NCBI GenBank assembly: GCA_023701125.1
Contig: JAMPXO010000008.1
Coordinates: forward strand, 1 to 64,000
Source: Vicinamibacteria bacterium
Lineage (GTDB): Bacteria > Acidobacteriota > Vicinamibacteria > Fen-336
Reading direction: 5' to 3'
Length of the DNA: 64,000 bases
Translations under genes and position numbers: made by a program
The notes under the pieces: model-generated
The model's database searches: none
Seen by the model: the letters and a program-made list of their open reading frames with translations, nothing else
Told to the model about the DNA's origin: nothing
Shown here: in pieces, positions 12,036 to 21,468 of the stretch
Layout of the letters: each line of letters begins with the position of its first letter
Numbering within the stretch: the stretch's first letter is position 1

Positions 12036-14951
12036 ATGAATTCCAACAGCCGGAGGCCCCTGTTCGCGGTGGCCTTGGCCCTCACCCTCGCCCTCGTGTT
12101 CGCCCCCGTGGCGGCGATGGCGCAGGGCGTCCAGACCGCGACCCTCGCGGGCACGGTCAACTCTTCCGACGGGCAGCCGCTGCCCGGTGCGACGGTTTCG
12201 ATCACGTCCAGCTCCCTCCAGGGCGAGCGCACGGCGGTCAGCGACGCCAACGGCAATTATCTGTTCCGTGGGCTTCCCACCGGCACCTACAAGGTGGCCT
12301 TCGCGTTGTCGGGCTTCGCGACCGTCGAGCGCAGCGTCGTGCTGCAGCTCGGTGACGCGCCGACGATCAACGCCACGATGTCCGTGCAGAGCGTCGAGGA
12401 GACCATCACGGTCACCGCGACCGCCCCGTCCGTCCTGAACACCAGCACGGTCGGCGCCACCTACAAGGGTGAGTCGGTCGACAAGCTGGCGATGGGCCGC
12501 ACGCTGGCCGCGATCGCCGAGTTGGCCCCGGGCCTGACGGACGCGACCCCGAACGCCGGCCAGGTCACGATCCAGGGCGCGATGGCCTTCGACAACGTGT
12601 TCCTGCTCAACGGCGTCGACATCAACGACAACCTGTTCGGCACCGCCAACAACCTGTTCATCGAGGACGCGATCGAGGAGACCCAGGTCCTGACCTCGGG
12701 CATCTCGGCCGAGTACGGCCGCTTCTCCGGCGGCGTCATCAACGCCATCACGAAGCGCGGCGGCAACAGCTTCTCCGGCAGCTTCCGCACCGACTTCACG
12801 AACTCCGCCTGGACGGACGAGACGCCGTTCCAGAAGGAGCGCGGCCAGGAGCAGACCTCCAAGCTGAACAAGGTCTACCAGGGCACCCTCGGCGGTCCGA
12901 TCATCAAGGACAAGCTGTGGTTCTTCGGCGCGACCCGCATCACGCCGGTCGCCACCACGTCGCAGACCTTCGCCTCGACGGGCATCCCCTACGAGACGCT
13001 CCTCAAGAACCGGCGCTACGAGGGCAAGCTGACCGGTTCGATCAACCCGAACCACACGGTGACGGTCAACTACGCGAAGAACTCGACCGACCAGACCCAG
13101 CCGTCCTTCGGTTTCTCGATCGACCCGCGCACGATCATCTCCCGCTCGCTGCCGAACGACCTGCTGGTGGCCAACTACAACGGCGTGCTGTCGGCCAACC
13201 TGTTCTTCGAGGCGCAGTACTCGCAGAAGAAGTTCGGTTTCCGTGACTCGGGCAGCTCCTTCACCGACATCAAGGACTCGCCGATGCTCGCGCTGGGCCA
13301 GACCAGCGTGGCGGCGGTCAGCCACTACAACGCGCCCTACTTCGACAACTCCGACCCGGAGAACCGCGACAACAAGCAGATCACCGCGGCGCTGTCCTAC
13401 TTCCTGTCGACCGCGGACCTGGGTCGCCACGACCTCAAGCTGGGCTTCGAGAACTACACCTCGACCCGCACGGGCGGCAACAGCCAGTCCTCGACCGGCT
13501 ACGTGTTCGACGTCGACCCGGTCGTGTCCGGCGGCACCGTCGTGCTCCAGAACGGTCGCCTGATCCCGCGCTTCGTCAGCGGCGCGTCGCTGCTCGAGCG
13601 CTGGGACCCGGTCCGCAACGCCGAGGTCAACATCACGACCCGGAGCCTGTACCTGAACGACCGCTGGACGCTCAACGAGAACTGGAGCTTCAACCTCGGC
13701 GCCCGCTACGAGAAGATCGACAGCGAGGCCACGCAGGTCCAGGAGGGCGCTGACACGTCCGCGCTCGTGCCCCGGCTGGGCGCGACCTGGGACATCAAGG
13801 GCGACGGCAAGCACCGCATCTACGCCACCTACGCCCACTACGCGGGCAAGGGCTCCGAGACCCAGCTGGCCGAGAACTCGAACGTCGGCACGCCGAACTA
13901 CCGGCTGTACGTCTACACCGGTCCGACGGGCCAGGGCCTCGACTTCGCGCCCGGCTTCGACGTCAACAACTACGAGCTGATCGACGGCTCGTTCCCCACC
14001 GCCAACGTGTTCCTGGGCGACGGGCTCGGCACGCCGCGCACCAAGGAGTGGACGCTGCAGTACGGCGCCCGCCTCGGCAACAAGGGCGAGTTCAAGGTCA
14101 GCTTCACCAACCGCACGATGGGTGACCTGGTCGAGGACTTCATCGACGACCCGTCGGCCGCCGGCAAGACCACCGTCATCGTCGACGGCGTCAACTTCGG
14201 CACGTTCGACAACGTCGTGATGCGCAACAGCGACTTCGCCGAGCGCAAGTACCAGGGCCTGCAGTTCGAGATGAACTACCGGCTGACGGACAACTGGACG
14301 ATCGCCGGCCACTACACGAACCAGCTCAAGAACGAGGGCAACTACGAGGGTGAGGGCGCCAACACGCCTGGCAGCCCCTCGATCATCGGCGACCGCCCGG
14401 AGATCTACAGCGAGGCTCGTCACTTCCCCTACGGCAAGACCAACGACTACCAGCAGCACAAGGCCCGCGCCTGGACGACCTACAACCTCGACCTGGGCAA
14501 GGGCGGAGACCTGTCCCTGTCGGCGCTGTGGCGCTTCAACTCGGGTCTGGCCTACAGCCTCGCGGCTGCGGGCGGCGGCGCGACGAGCATCCAGCGCGCG
14601 CTCAACCCGGGCTACGCGTCGATGCCCGGCGCGCAGACGATCTTCTTCGGCGGCCGCGGCTCCGAGGAGTTCGCCTCGCTCCACCTGTTCGACTTCGCGA
14701 TGAACTACGAGGTCAAGGTGTGGAGGACGTTCCGTCCGTGGTTCAAGGCGGAAGTCCGCAACGTCCTGAACAACGACAAGCTGGCCACCTGGAACACCAC
14801 CATCACGGCGGTCCGCACGGCGGGCGCCCCGGTCGACAACCTCGGCCTGGCGACCACCTACGTGAAGGGTGCCAACTTCGGCAAGGCGACCGGCAACGCG
14901 AACTACGCGACGCCGCGCACGTTCCAGGCCTCGGTCGGCTTCCGCTTCTAG
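12036..14951 (+). CDS. TonB-dependent receptor with carboxypeptidase-regulatory-like domain
   Basis: A 971-residue outer-membrane transporter. Sec signal peptide in residues 1-29 (ends AAMAQ); a CarboxypepD-reg-like beta-sandwich about 31-115 (LAGTVNSSDGQPLPGATVSI); a plug about 125-235 (NGVDINDNLFG, SAEYGRFSGGVINAITKRGG); then a 22-strand-type barrel ending ASVGFRF with the terminal Phe typical of BAM substrates. The ATG follows GGAGGAAG. This Oar-like architecture is expanded in Acidobacteriota and is generally linked to uptake of oligomers or peptides. It is a single-gene unit with its own terminator. The ligand is not deducible. Confidence 0.9.
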   Translation: MNSNSRRPLFAVALALTLALVFAPVAAMAQGVQTATLAGTVNSSDGQPLPGATVSITSSSLQGERTAVSDANGNYLFRGLPTGTYKVAFALSGFATVERSVVLQLGDAPTINATMSVQSVEETITVTATAPSVLNTSTVGATYKGESVDKLAMGRTLAAIAELAPGLTDATPNAGQVTIQGAMAFDNVFLLNGVDINDNLFGTANNLFIEDAIEETQVLTSGISAEYGRFSGGVINAITKRGGNSFSGSFRTDFTNSAWTDETPFQKERGQEQTSKLNKVYQGTLGGPIIKDKLWFFGATRITPVATTSQTFASTGIPYETLLKNRRYEGKLTGSINPNHTVTVNYAKNSTDQTQPSFGFSIDPRTIISRSLPNDLLVANYNGVLSANLFFEAQYSQKKFGFRDSGSSFTDIKDSPMLALGQTSVAAVSHYNAPYFDNSDPENRDNKQITAALSYFLSTADLGRHDLKLGFENYTSTRTGGNSQSSTGYVFDVDPVVSGGTVVLQNGRLIPRFVSGASLLERWDPVRNAEVNITTRSLYLNDRWTLNENWSFNLGARYEKIDSEATQVQEGADTSALVPRLGATWDIKGDGKHRIYATYAHYAGKGSETQLAENSNVGTPNYRLYVYTGPTGQGLDFAPGFDVNNYELIDGSFPTANVFLGDGLGTPRTKEWTLQYGARLGNKGEFKVSFTNRTMGDLVEDFIDDPSAAGKTTVIVDGVNFGTFDNVVMRNSDFAERKYQGLQFEMNYRLTDNWTIAGHYTNQLKNEGNYEGEGANTPGSPSIIGDRPEIYSEARHFPYGKTNDYQQHKARAWTTYNLDLGKGGDLSLSALWRFNSGLAYSLAAAGGGATSIQRALNPGYASMPGAQTIFFGGRGSEEFASLHLFDFAMNYEVKVWRTFRPWFKAEVRNVLNNDKLATWNTTITAVRTAGAPVDNLGLATTYVKGANFGKATGNANYATPRTFQASVGFRF

Positions 14952-14972
14952 TTCTTCCCGCTGGACCAAGGC

Positions 14973-14992
14973 CCGGCGCCACGCGGCGCCGG
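14973..14992. other. Short GC hairpin downstream of the TonB receptor
   Basis: CCGGCGCC (14973-14980) pairs perfectly with GGCGCCGG (14985-14992) around ACGC. It lies between the receptor stop and the strong terminator at 15005. No T run follows; it may only help stabilise the transcript end. Confidence 0.4.
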
Positions 14993-15004
14993 ACCGGTTC
15001 GCGC

Positions 15005-15040
15005 ACGGGCCGGGGCTCACGCCCCGGCCCGTTCGTTTTT
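15005..15040 (+). terminator. Intrinsic terminator after the TonB receptor
   Basis: A perfect 12-base stem ACGGGCCGGGGC (15005-15016) with GCCCCGGCCCGT (15021-15032), tetraloop TCAC, followed by TCGTTTTT. It is the clearest Rho-independent terminator in the window and separates the receptor gene from the UroD-like gene. Confidence 0.88.
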
Positions 15041-15084
15041 GGTGCGTGCCTCTTCACGTCCCGCTCGTGCGACGATCCCCTGCC

Positions 15085-16281
15085 ATGAACGGCCGCGAAC
15101 GGATGGACGTCGCCATGCGCCTGGGGACGCCGGATCGCGTGCCCCTGATGTGCCAGCTCTCGCTCGGCCACTACTTCCTCGACGCGGGGCTCGACGCGAT
15201 CGAGGTCTGGCACGACTCGGAGGCCTTCGCCGAGGCGCTCGTCCGGCTGCAGGCGCGCTACGGGTTCGATGGCCTGCTGGTGAACCTGCCGGGTCGCGAT
15301 CCGGGCTGGCGACGCCACGTGCTCGCCGTCGCCGCCGGCGCCGACGGCGAGCGCACGATCCGCTGGCGCAACGGCTGGGTCACGGAGTGCCCGGCCGACG
15401 ACAACCCCCACGTCTTCCGCGACGGTCGCCGCTACCACCCCGCGTTCGAGCAGGTCGACCCGGACCGCCTCTACTACGTCGAGCCCCACGACGCGGCGGG
15501 CCTGACCTGGCCCCAGGCGTGGGACTTCGGCGCGTGGCAGCCGCGGCCCGGTGATCGCGACTTCTTCCCGCCCTGGCACTTCGAGACGCTGCGCCGCGTG
15601 TCGGCGCGCGTCGGCGCCACGGTCTCGATCCACTCCGAGGTCTTCTCGCCCTTCTCCCAGTTCCTCGAGCTGCTCGACTACGAGCCCGCGCTGCTGGCCC
15701 TGATGGACGCCCCCGAAAAGGTGAAGGCCTGCCTGCAGGCGCTGTGCGCGGGCACCGTCGACCTCGCCTGCCGCCAGGTCGAGGCCGGGGCTCACGCGGT
15801 GCTGATCTCGTCGGCCTTCGCGGGCGCCGGCTTCCTGTCGCCCGACCACTACCGCGAGTTCGTGTTGCCCTTCGAGCGCGCGGTCGTCGCCGGCCTGCGG
15901 GCCCGTCACGACGTGCCCGTGTACACCCACACCTGCGGCGCGATCGGCGACCGGCTCGAGCTGATGCTCGAAACCGGGACCTGCGGCATCGACACGCTGG
16001 ACCCGCCGCCGCTCGGCACCGTCGAACTGGGCGAGGCCAAGGCGCGCACCACGGGGCGCGCCTTCCTGAAGGGCAACCTCGACCCCGTCCACACCCTGTT
16101 GAGGGGCGACCGGGCCTCGATCCGCGCCGCGGTGGCCGAGCGCATCGCGCAGGCCGGGCCCGGCGGCGGTTACGTCCTCAGCAGTGCCTGCTCGGTGCCG
16201 CCGCGCACGCCGCCCGCGAACCTGCTCGCGCTGCGCGAGGCAGCGACGGAGTTCGGCGCCTACCCGCTGCGGCTCGCGTAG
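15085..16281 (+). CDS. Uroporphyrinogen decarboxylase-family protein (MtaA/CmuA-like)
   Basis: A 398-residue TIM-barrel protein of the UroD family. The C-terminal half has HTCG (about residue 278) and later SSACSVPPRTPPANLL, the His/Cys...Cys pattern that binds zinc in corrinoid:thiol methyltransferases such as MtaA, in place of the arginine-rich site of true HemE. It also has FLKGNLDPVHTLL, typical of the MtaA/CmuA branch. A role in methyl transfer from a corrinoid or a related small molecule is inferred; no corrinoid protein is encoded nearby. The ATG at 15085 is chosen because the upstream in-frame extension runs through the terminator and receptor gene. Confidence 0.8.
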   Translation: MNGRERMDVAMRLGTPDRVPLMCQLSLGHYFLDAGLDAIEVWHDSEAFAEALVRLQARYGFDGLLVNLPGRDPGWRRHVLAVAAGADGERTIRWRNGWVTECPADDNPHVFRDGRRYHPAFEQVDPDRLYYVEPHDAAGLTWPQAWDFGAWQPRPGDRDFFPPWHFETLRRVSARVGATVSIHSEVFSPFSQFLELLDYEPALLALMDAPEKVKACLQALCAGTVDLACRQVEAGAHAVLISSAFAGAGFLSPDHYREFVLPFERAVVAGLRARHDVPVYTHTCGAIGDRLELMLETGTCGIDTLDPPPLGTVELGEAKARTTGRAFLKGNLDPVHTLLRGDRASIRAAVAERIAQAGPGGGYVLSSACSVPPRTPPANLLALREAATEFGAYPLRLA

Positions 16282-16286
16282 CCCCG

Positions 16287-18917
16287 CTAATCGGCGCGCA
16301 GGGCCGTCGCCGGGTCGGTCCGCGCCGCGCGCCGCGCCGTCGGCAGCGCCGCCAACGTGCCGCCGGCGACCAGCAGCGCCGCCGCCACGGCCAGCGACGG
16401 CAGGTCGAGGGGCGTCAGCCCGACCAGTTGCGCCTCCAGCGTCCGCGCCAGCAGCAGGGCCAGCGGCAGCCCCAGCCCCGCGCCGACCAGGACCTGGCGT
16501 CCCGACTCCGACAGCACGAGTCGGGCCAGGCGGCGTGGCTCCGCGCCCAGGGCGAGCCGCACCCCGAGCTCGGGAACGCGCCGCGACACCGCGTAGGCCG
16601 CCGTCCCGTAGACGCCCAGCAGGGCCAGAAAGAGCGCGACGAGCGCCAGCCCCGCCAGGCCGCGGGCCGAGAAGCGGCGCGGGGCCAGGTCGCGGTCGAG
16701 AGCCTCGGCCAGGGTGGCGATGCGGTTGAGCGGCTGCTGCGGGTCGAGGGCCCACACCTCGCGCTGGATCGCGGCCACCAGCGACTGGCCCTCCGCGCTG
16801 CGCACCGCGAGCTCGGAGAGCCGCACCGGGTAGAGCGCCGTCTGCGCGGCCGAGTAGTAGACCTGGGGCGCGGCCGGCAACCCGGGCCCGTCGCGGCGCA
16901 GGTCGCGCACGACGCCGACGATCCGCGTCCACGGCGCCTCGCTGTGACGCCGCAGGCGGCGGCCGAGCGGGTCGCGACCGGCCAGGTGCTCGCGCACGAA
17001 CGCCTCGTTGACGACGACGACGGGCTCGCCGAGGCCGTCGTCGGTCGGCAACAGACCGCGGCCGGCGAGCACCGGCACGCCGAGGGTCTCGAAGTAGGAC
17101 GGGCTCACGGCCTGGGCGTCGGCTTCCCGCGGCCGCGAGCGCTCGGGCATGCCGTCGACGAACACGCCCGTGCCCCAGCCGCCGCGCAACGGGAAGCGGT
17201 TGGCGAACCCGGCCCCCTCCACGCCCGGCAGGGCCGCCACCCGCTGCTGGAGCGTCGCGAAGAACTCGAGGCGGCGCCGGGCGTCGGGGTAGCGCGAGGC
17301 CGGCAGGTCGATCGTGACGCACAAGACGCGAGCCGTGTCGTAGCCGAGCGGCACCGCCTCGACTGCGGCCAGGCTGCGCACCAGCAGCACGCCGCCGCTC
17401 AGCAGCGCCAGCGCGATCGCGGCCTGGGCTGCGACCAGTCGTGCGCCCCAGCTCCGCCCGGGCACTGCCCGGCGGTCGTCGACGCGCAGCACGTCCGCCG
17501 GGGCGTGGCGCAGCACCCGCAGCGCGGGCAGCAGACCGGTCGCCAGCGCGCAGAACGCGCCGAGCATCGCCGCTGCCAGCAGCGCGCGCGCGTCGATCGT
17601 GGCCGCGCCGAGCAGGGGCGTCCCCGCCGGGGCGGCGCCGCGCAGCAGCCCGAGCAGGGCGGGGGCGAGCGCCGCACCGAGAGCACTCCCCGCCGCGGTC
17701 AGCAACAGGGCCTCGGCCAGCGACTCGCGAACGAGCGCCCCCCGGCGCGCGCCGAGCGCGCTGCGCAGCGCCAGCTCGCGGGCCCGGGCCAGGCCGCGGA
17801 CGACCATCAGCCCGGAAATGTTGGAGCAGCCGATCAACAACACCGCACCTGCCGCGACCTGCAGCAGCAGCATCACACCTCGCGCATCCCCGACCAGCGC
17901 GTCGCGCAGCGGAAGGGCGACCGACCGCACCTCGCGGTTCTCGGGGAACTGCGCTGCGAGCCGCGTGGAGGCCGCGTCCAGTTGTGCCCGGGCCTGATCC
18001 AGCGTCGCGCCTGGTGCGAGCCGTGCGAAGGCGTCGAGCAGGTGCTCGCTGCGGCGTTCCATCATGTCGCGCGGCAGCCGCGCGGGCAGGTGGACGTCGA
18101 ATGCGCGCGCGCGCCGCAGGTCTCCCGGGGTACGCAGGTCGGGCGCCAGGATGCCGATCACCTCGTGGAGCTGGCCGCCGAGGCGGATCTGGTGGCCGAC
18201 GAGGCCGGGGTCGGCGCCGAAGCGTCGTCGCCAGAGCCCGTCCGAGACGATCACCACCGCGGGGCCGGTGGGATCGAAGTCCGCGGCCACGAAGGCGCGA
18301 CCCCGCGCGGGCCGTGCCCGCAGCACCTCGAAGTAGCCCGGACCGACGACCTGGCCCGCGAGGGTCTCGGGCTCGCCCGCTCCCGCGAGGTCGAAGTGGT
18401 CCGCTGCCCACGCGCCGACCGCCTCGAACGCCGGCACCTGCCAATCGCGAAGGTTGGCGGGCGACACCGCCATCGACTCGCCCGTGGCGCGGCGCACCTC
18501 GTCGAGCGAAACCAGGGCCTCGGACTGCGACCAGGGCAGCGGCCGGAACAACATCGCGTCGAGCGCGGCGAACAACGCCGTGTTGGCGCCGACGCCCAGC
18601 GCCAGCGTGGACAGCGCCACGAGGCAGAAGACCGGAGCCCGCCGCAGCCGACGCCCCGCCAGCCGCAGGTCGCGGCCCCAGTCCTCCAGCCGGGCGAAGA
18701 CCAGGGCGTCGGTGCTGGCCTCGCGCAGCGCCTCCGGATTGCCGAAGGCCAGCCGGGCGGCGCGACGTGCGGCGTCCGGCGGCAGCCCGGACCGCTCGTG
18801 CTGCTCCGCCTGCATCTCGAGGTGGAAGCGCAACTCCTCTTCGTGCTCGGCGCGCACGCGGTCGCGCTGGAGGTACACCCGCAGCCGCGCCCGCCAGCCC
18901 GCCCAGGGCCCGCTCAT
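16287..18917 (-). CDS. ADOP-type ABC transporter permease (MacB/FtsX-like)
   Basis: An 876-residue membrane protein of the acidobacterial duplicated orphan permease family. Residues 1-90 form the charged N-terminal region found in PadR-linked members (EEELRFHLEMQ, ARRAARLAFGNPEALRE). Then a TM helix (FCLVALSTLALGVGANTAL), a MacB-like periplasmic domain, an FtsX core near residues 340-490, a second periplasmic domain, and a second FtsX core to the end (LALFLALLGVYGTAAYAVS). No ATPase is encoded beside it, as usual for the family. Its ATG overlaps the padR stop as ATGA, so the two are translationally coupled. The transported substrate is unknown. Confidence 0.9.
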   Translation of the reverse strand: MSGPWAGWRARLRVYLQRDRVRAEHEEELRFHLEMQAEQHERSGLPPDAARRAARLAFGNPEALREASTDALVFARLEDWGRDLRLAGRRLRRAPVFCLVALSTLALGVGANTALFAALDAMLFRPLPWSQSEALVSLDEVRRATGESMAVSPANLRDWQVPAFEAVGAWAADHFDLAGAGEPETLAGQVVGPGYFEVLRARPARGRAFVAADFDPTGPAVVIVSDGLWRRRFGADPGLVGHQIRLGGQLHEVIGILAPDLRTPGDLRRARAFDVHLPARLPRDMMERRSEHLLDAFARLAPGATLDQARAQLDAASTRLAAQFPENREVRSVALPLRDALVGDARGVMLLLQVAAGAVLLIGCSNISGLMVVRGLARARELALRSALGARRGALVRESLAEALLLTAAGSALGAALAPALLGLLRGAAPAGTPLLGAATIDARALLAAAMLGAFCALATGLLPALRVLRHAPADVLRVDDRRAVPGRSWGARLVAAQAAIALALLSGGVLLVRSLAAVEAVPLGYDTARVLCVTIDLPASRYPDARRRLEFFATLQQRVAALPGVEGAGFANRFPLRGGWGTGVFVDGMPERSRPREADAQAVSPSYFETLGVPVLAGRGLLPTDDGLGEPVVVVNEAFVREHLAGRDPLGRRLRRHSEAPWTRIVGVVRDLRRDGPGLPAAPQVYYSAAQTALYPVRLSELAVRSAEGQSLVAAIQREVWALDPQQPLNRIATLAEALDRDLAPRRFSARGLAGLALVALFLALLGVYGTAAYAVSRRVPELGVRLALGAEPRRLARLVLSESGRQVLVGAGLGLPLALLLARTLEAQLVGLTPLDLPSLAVAAALLVAGGTLAALPTARRAARTDPATALRAD

Positions 18918-19246
18918 GACGGCCCCAGGACGTCCAGCACCGCGCCGGCCACGCGCCGGAACTGGGCTTCGCCACGCGCCAGCTCGCGGCGCCCGCCGGC
19001 CGTCAGCGTGTAGTAGCGGGCGCGCCGCTTGTTCTCGGACAGCCCCCACTCGGCGGCAACCAGGCCACGCGCCTCGAGCCGGTGCAGGGCGGGGTAGAGC
19101 GAGCCCTCCTCGACGCGGAGCACCTCGCGCGACAGCAGGTGGATGGACTGGGCGATGCCGAAGCCGTGGGCCCGCCCGCGGGCGAGCACGCGCAGGACGA
19201 GCACCTCGAGCGTGCCGGGGAGGAGGTCGGGATCGGTCTTTCCCAT
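18914..19246 (-). CDS. PadR-family transcriptional regulator
   Basis: A 110-residue winged-helix regulator with the PadR core: LLPGTLEVLVLRVL, then GFGIAQSIHLLS, EEGSLYPALHRLEARGLV and RRARYYTLTAGGRREL. It lacks the long C-terminal domain of PadR subfamily 1, like other regulators paired with ADOP permeases. It likely controls its own operon with the downstream permease. The start codon sits inside a perfect palindrome (19242-19260) and no Shine-Dalgarno is visible, so the mRNA may be leaderless or nearly so. Confidence 0.93.
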   Translation of the reverse strand: MGKTDPDLLPGTLEVLVLRVLARGRAHGFGIAQSIHLLSREVLRVEEGSLYPALHRLEARGLVAAEWGLSENKRRARYYTLTAGGRRELARGEAQFRRVAGAVLDVLGPS

Positions 19247-19260
19247 AGAGTGTCTATGGG
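19242..19260. promoter_or_regulatory. Palindromic operator candidate over the padR start
   Basis: CCCATAGA (19242-19249) and TCTATGGG (19253-19260) are perfect inverted repeats around a 3-base centre. On the minus strand the ATG of padR is inside the right arm as read in that direction. A dimeric regulator bound here would block initiation, which fits PadR autorepression. Palindromes of this size and AT content stand out from the surrounding GC-rich sequence. The assignment to PadR is inference. Confidence 0.55.
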
Positions 19261-19307
19261 AAGGTCGGCGCCGCAGGCCCGGCTGTCAAGCTTCAGTATT
19301 TTGAGTG

Positions 19308-20285
19308 CTAGCGCTTGCGCTCGGAGACCAGCGCCAGCCGATCGCCCTTCGGGCTCACGGCGAGGCGGGTGATCGCCTGCAGGCCGGGCTCGGCAAAGGC
19401 CTTGACCAGCAGCCAGCCGTCGTCGGCGCCCGGCTGGTGGCGGAACAGGCGGTTTCCGCTGGCCATCAGCAGCGTGCCGTCGGGCGTCCACGCGAAGTCC
19501 ATCGACTTTTCGAGGCAGCGGGCGAACGAGGTCACGTGGCCGCGCCCGAGGTCGACCTCGCGGATCCAGCACTCGGAGCCGTTGAAGCCCGTGAACGCGA
19601 TCGCCTCGCGGCCGGGCGAGCGCTGGATCGAGCGCCCCGCACCGCGGAACACGATCTCCGCCTTGCCGCTCTTGCGCGAGGCCAGGCGCAACGTCGGCTG
19701 GTCCGCGTCGCCTTCTCCCGGCAGCACGAACAGCGCCGCGCGGTCCGCGTCGCCCCAGGCGTAGTAGCCGACCGGCTTGACGCGCTCGAAGATCGGGTAG
19801 GGAGCACCGCTCCACGGCAGCGCCCACAGGCGCTGCGTCCCGTCCGGCTCCACCCGCACCACCGAGAGGCCCGAGCCGTCGGGCAGCACCTGCGGCGAGT
19901 ACTCCGACTCCGGCGTCTCGCGCACCACCTTCGCCTGCCGGGTCTCGATCTCGTAGCCGACGACATCCGTCTGGCCGGCGTTGTGGGCGGTCCAGTACAG
20001 GACCTTGCCGTCCGGCGAGAAGGCGGGCTGGTTCTGGTAGGCCTCGCGGTCGGTCAGTCGCACCGGGCTGCCGAGCGCGAAGCCCTCTCGCCGCGGCTGC
20101 AGCTTCAGCAGCCAGATGTCGAGAGCGGGAGTCGGGGTGGGCGTCGGCGTGGGGGTCGCCTGCACGATCGCGACGACCTCGACGCTGGGCGCCGGGGTCT
20201 GGGCCCCCGCAGCCAGCGTGAAGGCCACGAGCGCGCCAAGGCCGGCGCTCAGGACGCCGGTGCCGGTGGAGGACGGGGTACTCAC
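19308..20285 (-). CDS. Secreted TolB/PD40-like beta-propeller protein
   Basis: A 325-residue protein with an N-terminal signal sequence (LSAGLGALVAFTLAAGAQT) followed by a Thr-Pro repeat linker (about residues 43-53) encoded by a short GC microsatellite near 20125-20160. The rest is made of WD40/PD40 blades with motifs such as NQPAFSPDGKVLYWTAHN, YSPQVLPDGSGL, DFAWTPDGTLLMA and LAVSPKGDRLALVS. Such propellers are usually periplasmic binding scaffolds. It ends before the padR promoter and follows the DUF4129-like gene by 13 bases on the same strand, so it may be the last gene of the MoxR operon. No enzymatic motif. Confidence 0.75.
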   Translation of the reverse strand: MSTPSSTGTGVLSAGLGALVAFTLAAGAQTPAPSVEVVAIVQATPTPTPTPTPALDIWLLKLQPRREGFALGSPVRLTDREAYQNQPAFSPDGKVLYWTAHNAGQTDVVGYEIETRQAKVVRETPESEYSPQVLPDGSGLSVVRVEPDGTQRLWALPWSGAPYPIFERVKPVGYYAWGDADRAALFVLPGEGDADQPTLRLASRKSGKAEIVFRGAGRSIQRSPGREAIAFTGFNGSECWIREVDLGRGHVTSFARCLEKSMDFAWTPDGTLLMASGNRLFRHQPGADDGWLLVKAFAEPGLQAITRLAVSPKGDRLALVSERKR

Positions 20286-20298
20286 GGGATGCGGTGCA

Positions 20299-21468
20299 TC
20301 ATAGCGCGCGCCTCCGCTTCGCCCCGCGGGCGGGGGCGAGCCCGCCGCGGGCTTCGACAGCCGCCCGCTCGGCGGCGAGCGCCTCGCCTTCGGCGGGGTC
20401 GAGCGGACCGTAGCGCGCTGCCTCGAACAGCCCGGTCAAGGTCTGGACGGCGGCTCGCGCCGCCCCCAACCGCGGCTCGAGCTCGCGAGCGGTGTCGGCC
20501 GGTCGCCGACGGTGGCCGAGCGCCTCGGCCGCGGCCAGCAGGCGTGCGTACGCCCGGACGACCCGACCGCGGGTCCCGGCGAGCCCGGACTCGTCACCGG
20601 TCGTGGCCTCTGGCAGCGCTTCGTCCTCGACGGCCGCCGACTCGAGGCCTTCGAGCACTGCCTCGCGCGCACCGTCGCCGCGGCGCAGCAGGCGCGCCAG
20701 GCCGAGGGTGGCACCGGCGCCGAACAGCGCCAGCAGCACCAGTCGCCGGTAGGCGGCCTCGATCTCCGCCCGCATCGCCCGCAACTGTTCGAGCGGCAGC
20801 GCCTCGACCGCGTAGGGCGCGGCCGGCACGGCCACCGCCGCCACGGCCAGCAGCAGCGCGGTCGGCAGCGCGTACCGGCTCGCGCCGCGGAAGGCGGCGC
20901 CGAACAGTGGCGCGACCCGCGCGGGGTAGGCGAGCAGCCGCGCGGCGGCGTGGTCGAAGGCGAGCAGGTACGGGATCAGCAGGCCGGCCCCGGTCACGGC
21001 CCAGGCCGCGGCGCTGCCGCCGCGCAGCGAGGTGATCACGACCAGCAGCAGCACGTTGGCGAGTCCCACCAGCCCGCGCCGGTCGAGGCCGGCCAGCAAC
21101 AGCAGCACGCCCTGGGCCGCCGTCGCCGCCAGCGCGATGCGACGCAGCAGGTTGGGCTGCGGGCTGACAACGGCCAGGCCCAGCGCCAGCCCGGCGACGA
21201 GGCCGTAGAGCAGCGCGCCCAGCAGTGCGCCGCGCTCCCGCTCCCGCCGCTCGATGCGGTCGAAGGCGGGGGCCGCCAACAGCCCGAGCACGGCGAAGAG
21301 CGCGAGGCCCGCCGCGAGCGCGACCAGGGAAGCACCCGAGGCGCCGGCCCAGGCGATGCATGCGCCGCCGCCCGCGTGCACCGCGAGCAGGAACAGCGCG
21401 GCCGTGCGCCCCAGCTCGAGCGGCGCGAGAGCTTCGCCGAGGGAGAGCCGCGGCCCCGGCCGTGTCAT
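20299..21468 (-). CDS. Membrane protein with C-terminal DUF4129-like region (MoxR cluster)
   Basis: A 389-residue protein with roughly eight hydrophobic helices in residues 15-260 and a cytoplasmic or exposed C-terminal region (about 285-389) with RRPADTARELEPRLG and LTGLFEAARYGPLDPAEGE, resembling the DUF4129 tail that ends TgpA-type transglutaminases. No transglutaminase Cys-His-Asp core is present, so this looks like the membrane and tail parts without the catalytic domain. The ATG at 21468 overlaps the DUF58 stop as ATGA. Function is inferred only from the MoxR-DUF58 context. Confidence 0.65.
   Translation of the reverse strand: MTRPGPRLSLGEALAPLELGRTAALFLLAVHAGGGACIAWAGASGASLVALAAGLALFAVLGLLAAPAFDRIERRERERGALLGALLYGLVAGLALGLAVVSPQPNLLRRIALAATAAQGVLLLLAGLDRRGLVGLANVLLLVVITSLRGGSAAAWAVTGAGLLIPYLLAFDHAAARLLAYPARVAPLFGAAFRGASRYALPTALLLAVAAVAVPAAPYAVEALPLEQLRAMRAEIEAAYRRLVLLALFGAGATLGLARLLRRGDGAREAVLEGLESAAVEDEALPEATTGDESGLAGTRGRVVRAYARLLAAAEALGHRRRPADTARELEPRLGAARAAVQTLTGLFEAARYGPLDPAEGEALAAERAAVEARGGLAPARGAKRRRAL

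Noticed and set aside
14973-14992. Short hairpin as a second terminator of the TonB receptor
   Set aside because: No T run; the strong terminator at 15005-15040 is sufficient.
14803-18975. A 1390-residue minus-strand frame across the UroD-like gene and the ADOP gene
   Set aside because: It crosses the clear terminator and two genes with recognised motifs; it lacks any family features.
20115-20165. GC repeat as a possible CRISPR or regulatory repeat
   Set aside because: It encodes the Thr-Pro linker of the propeller protein in frame; the units are only six bases.
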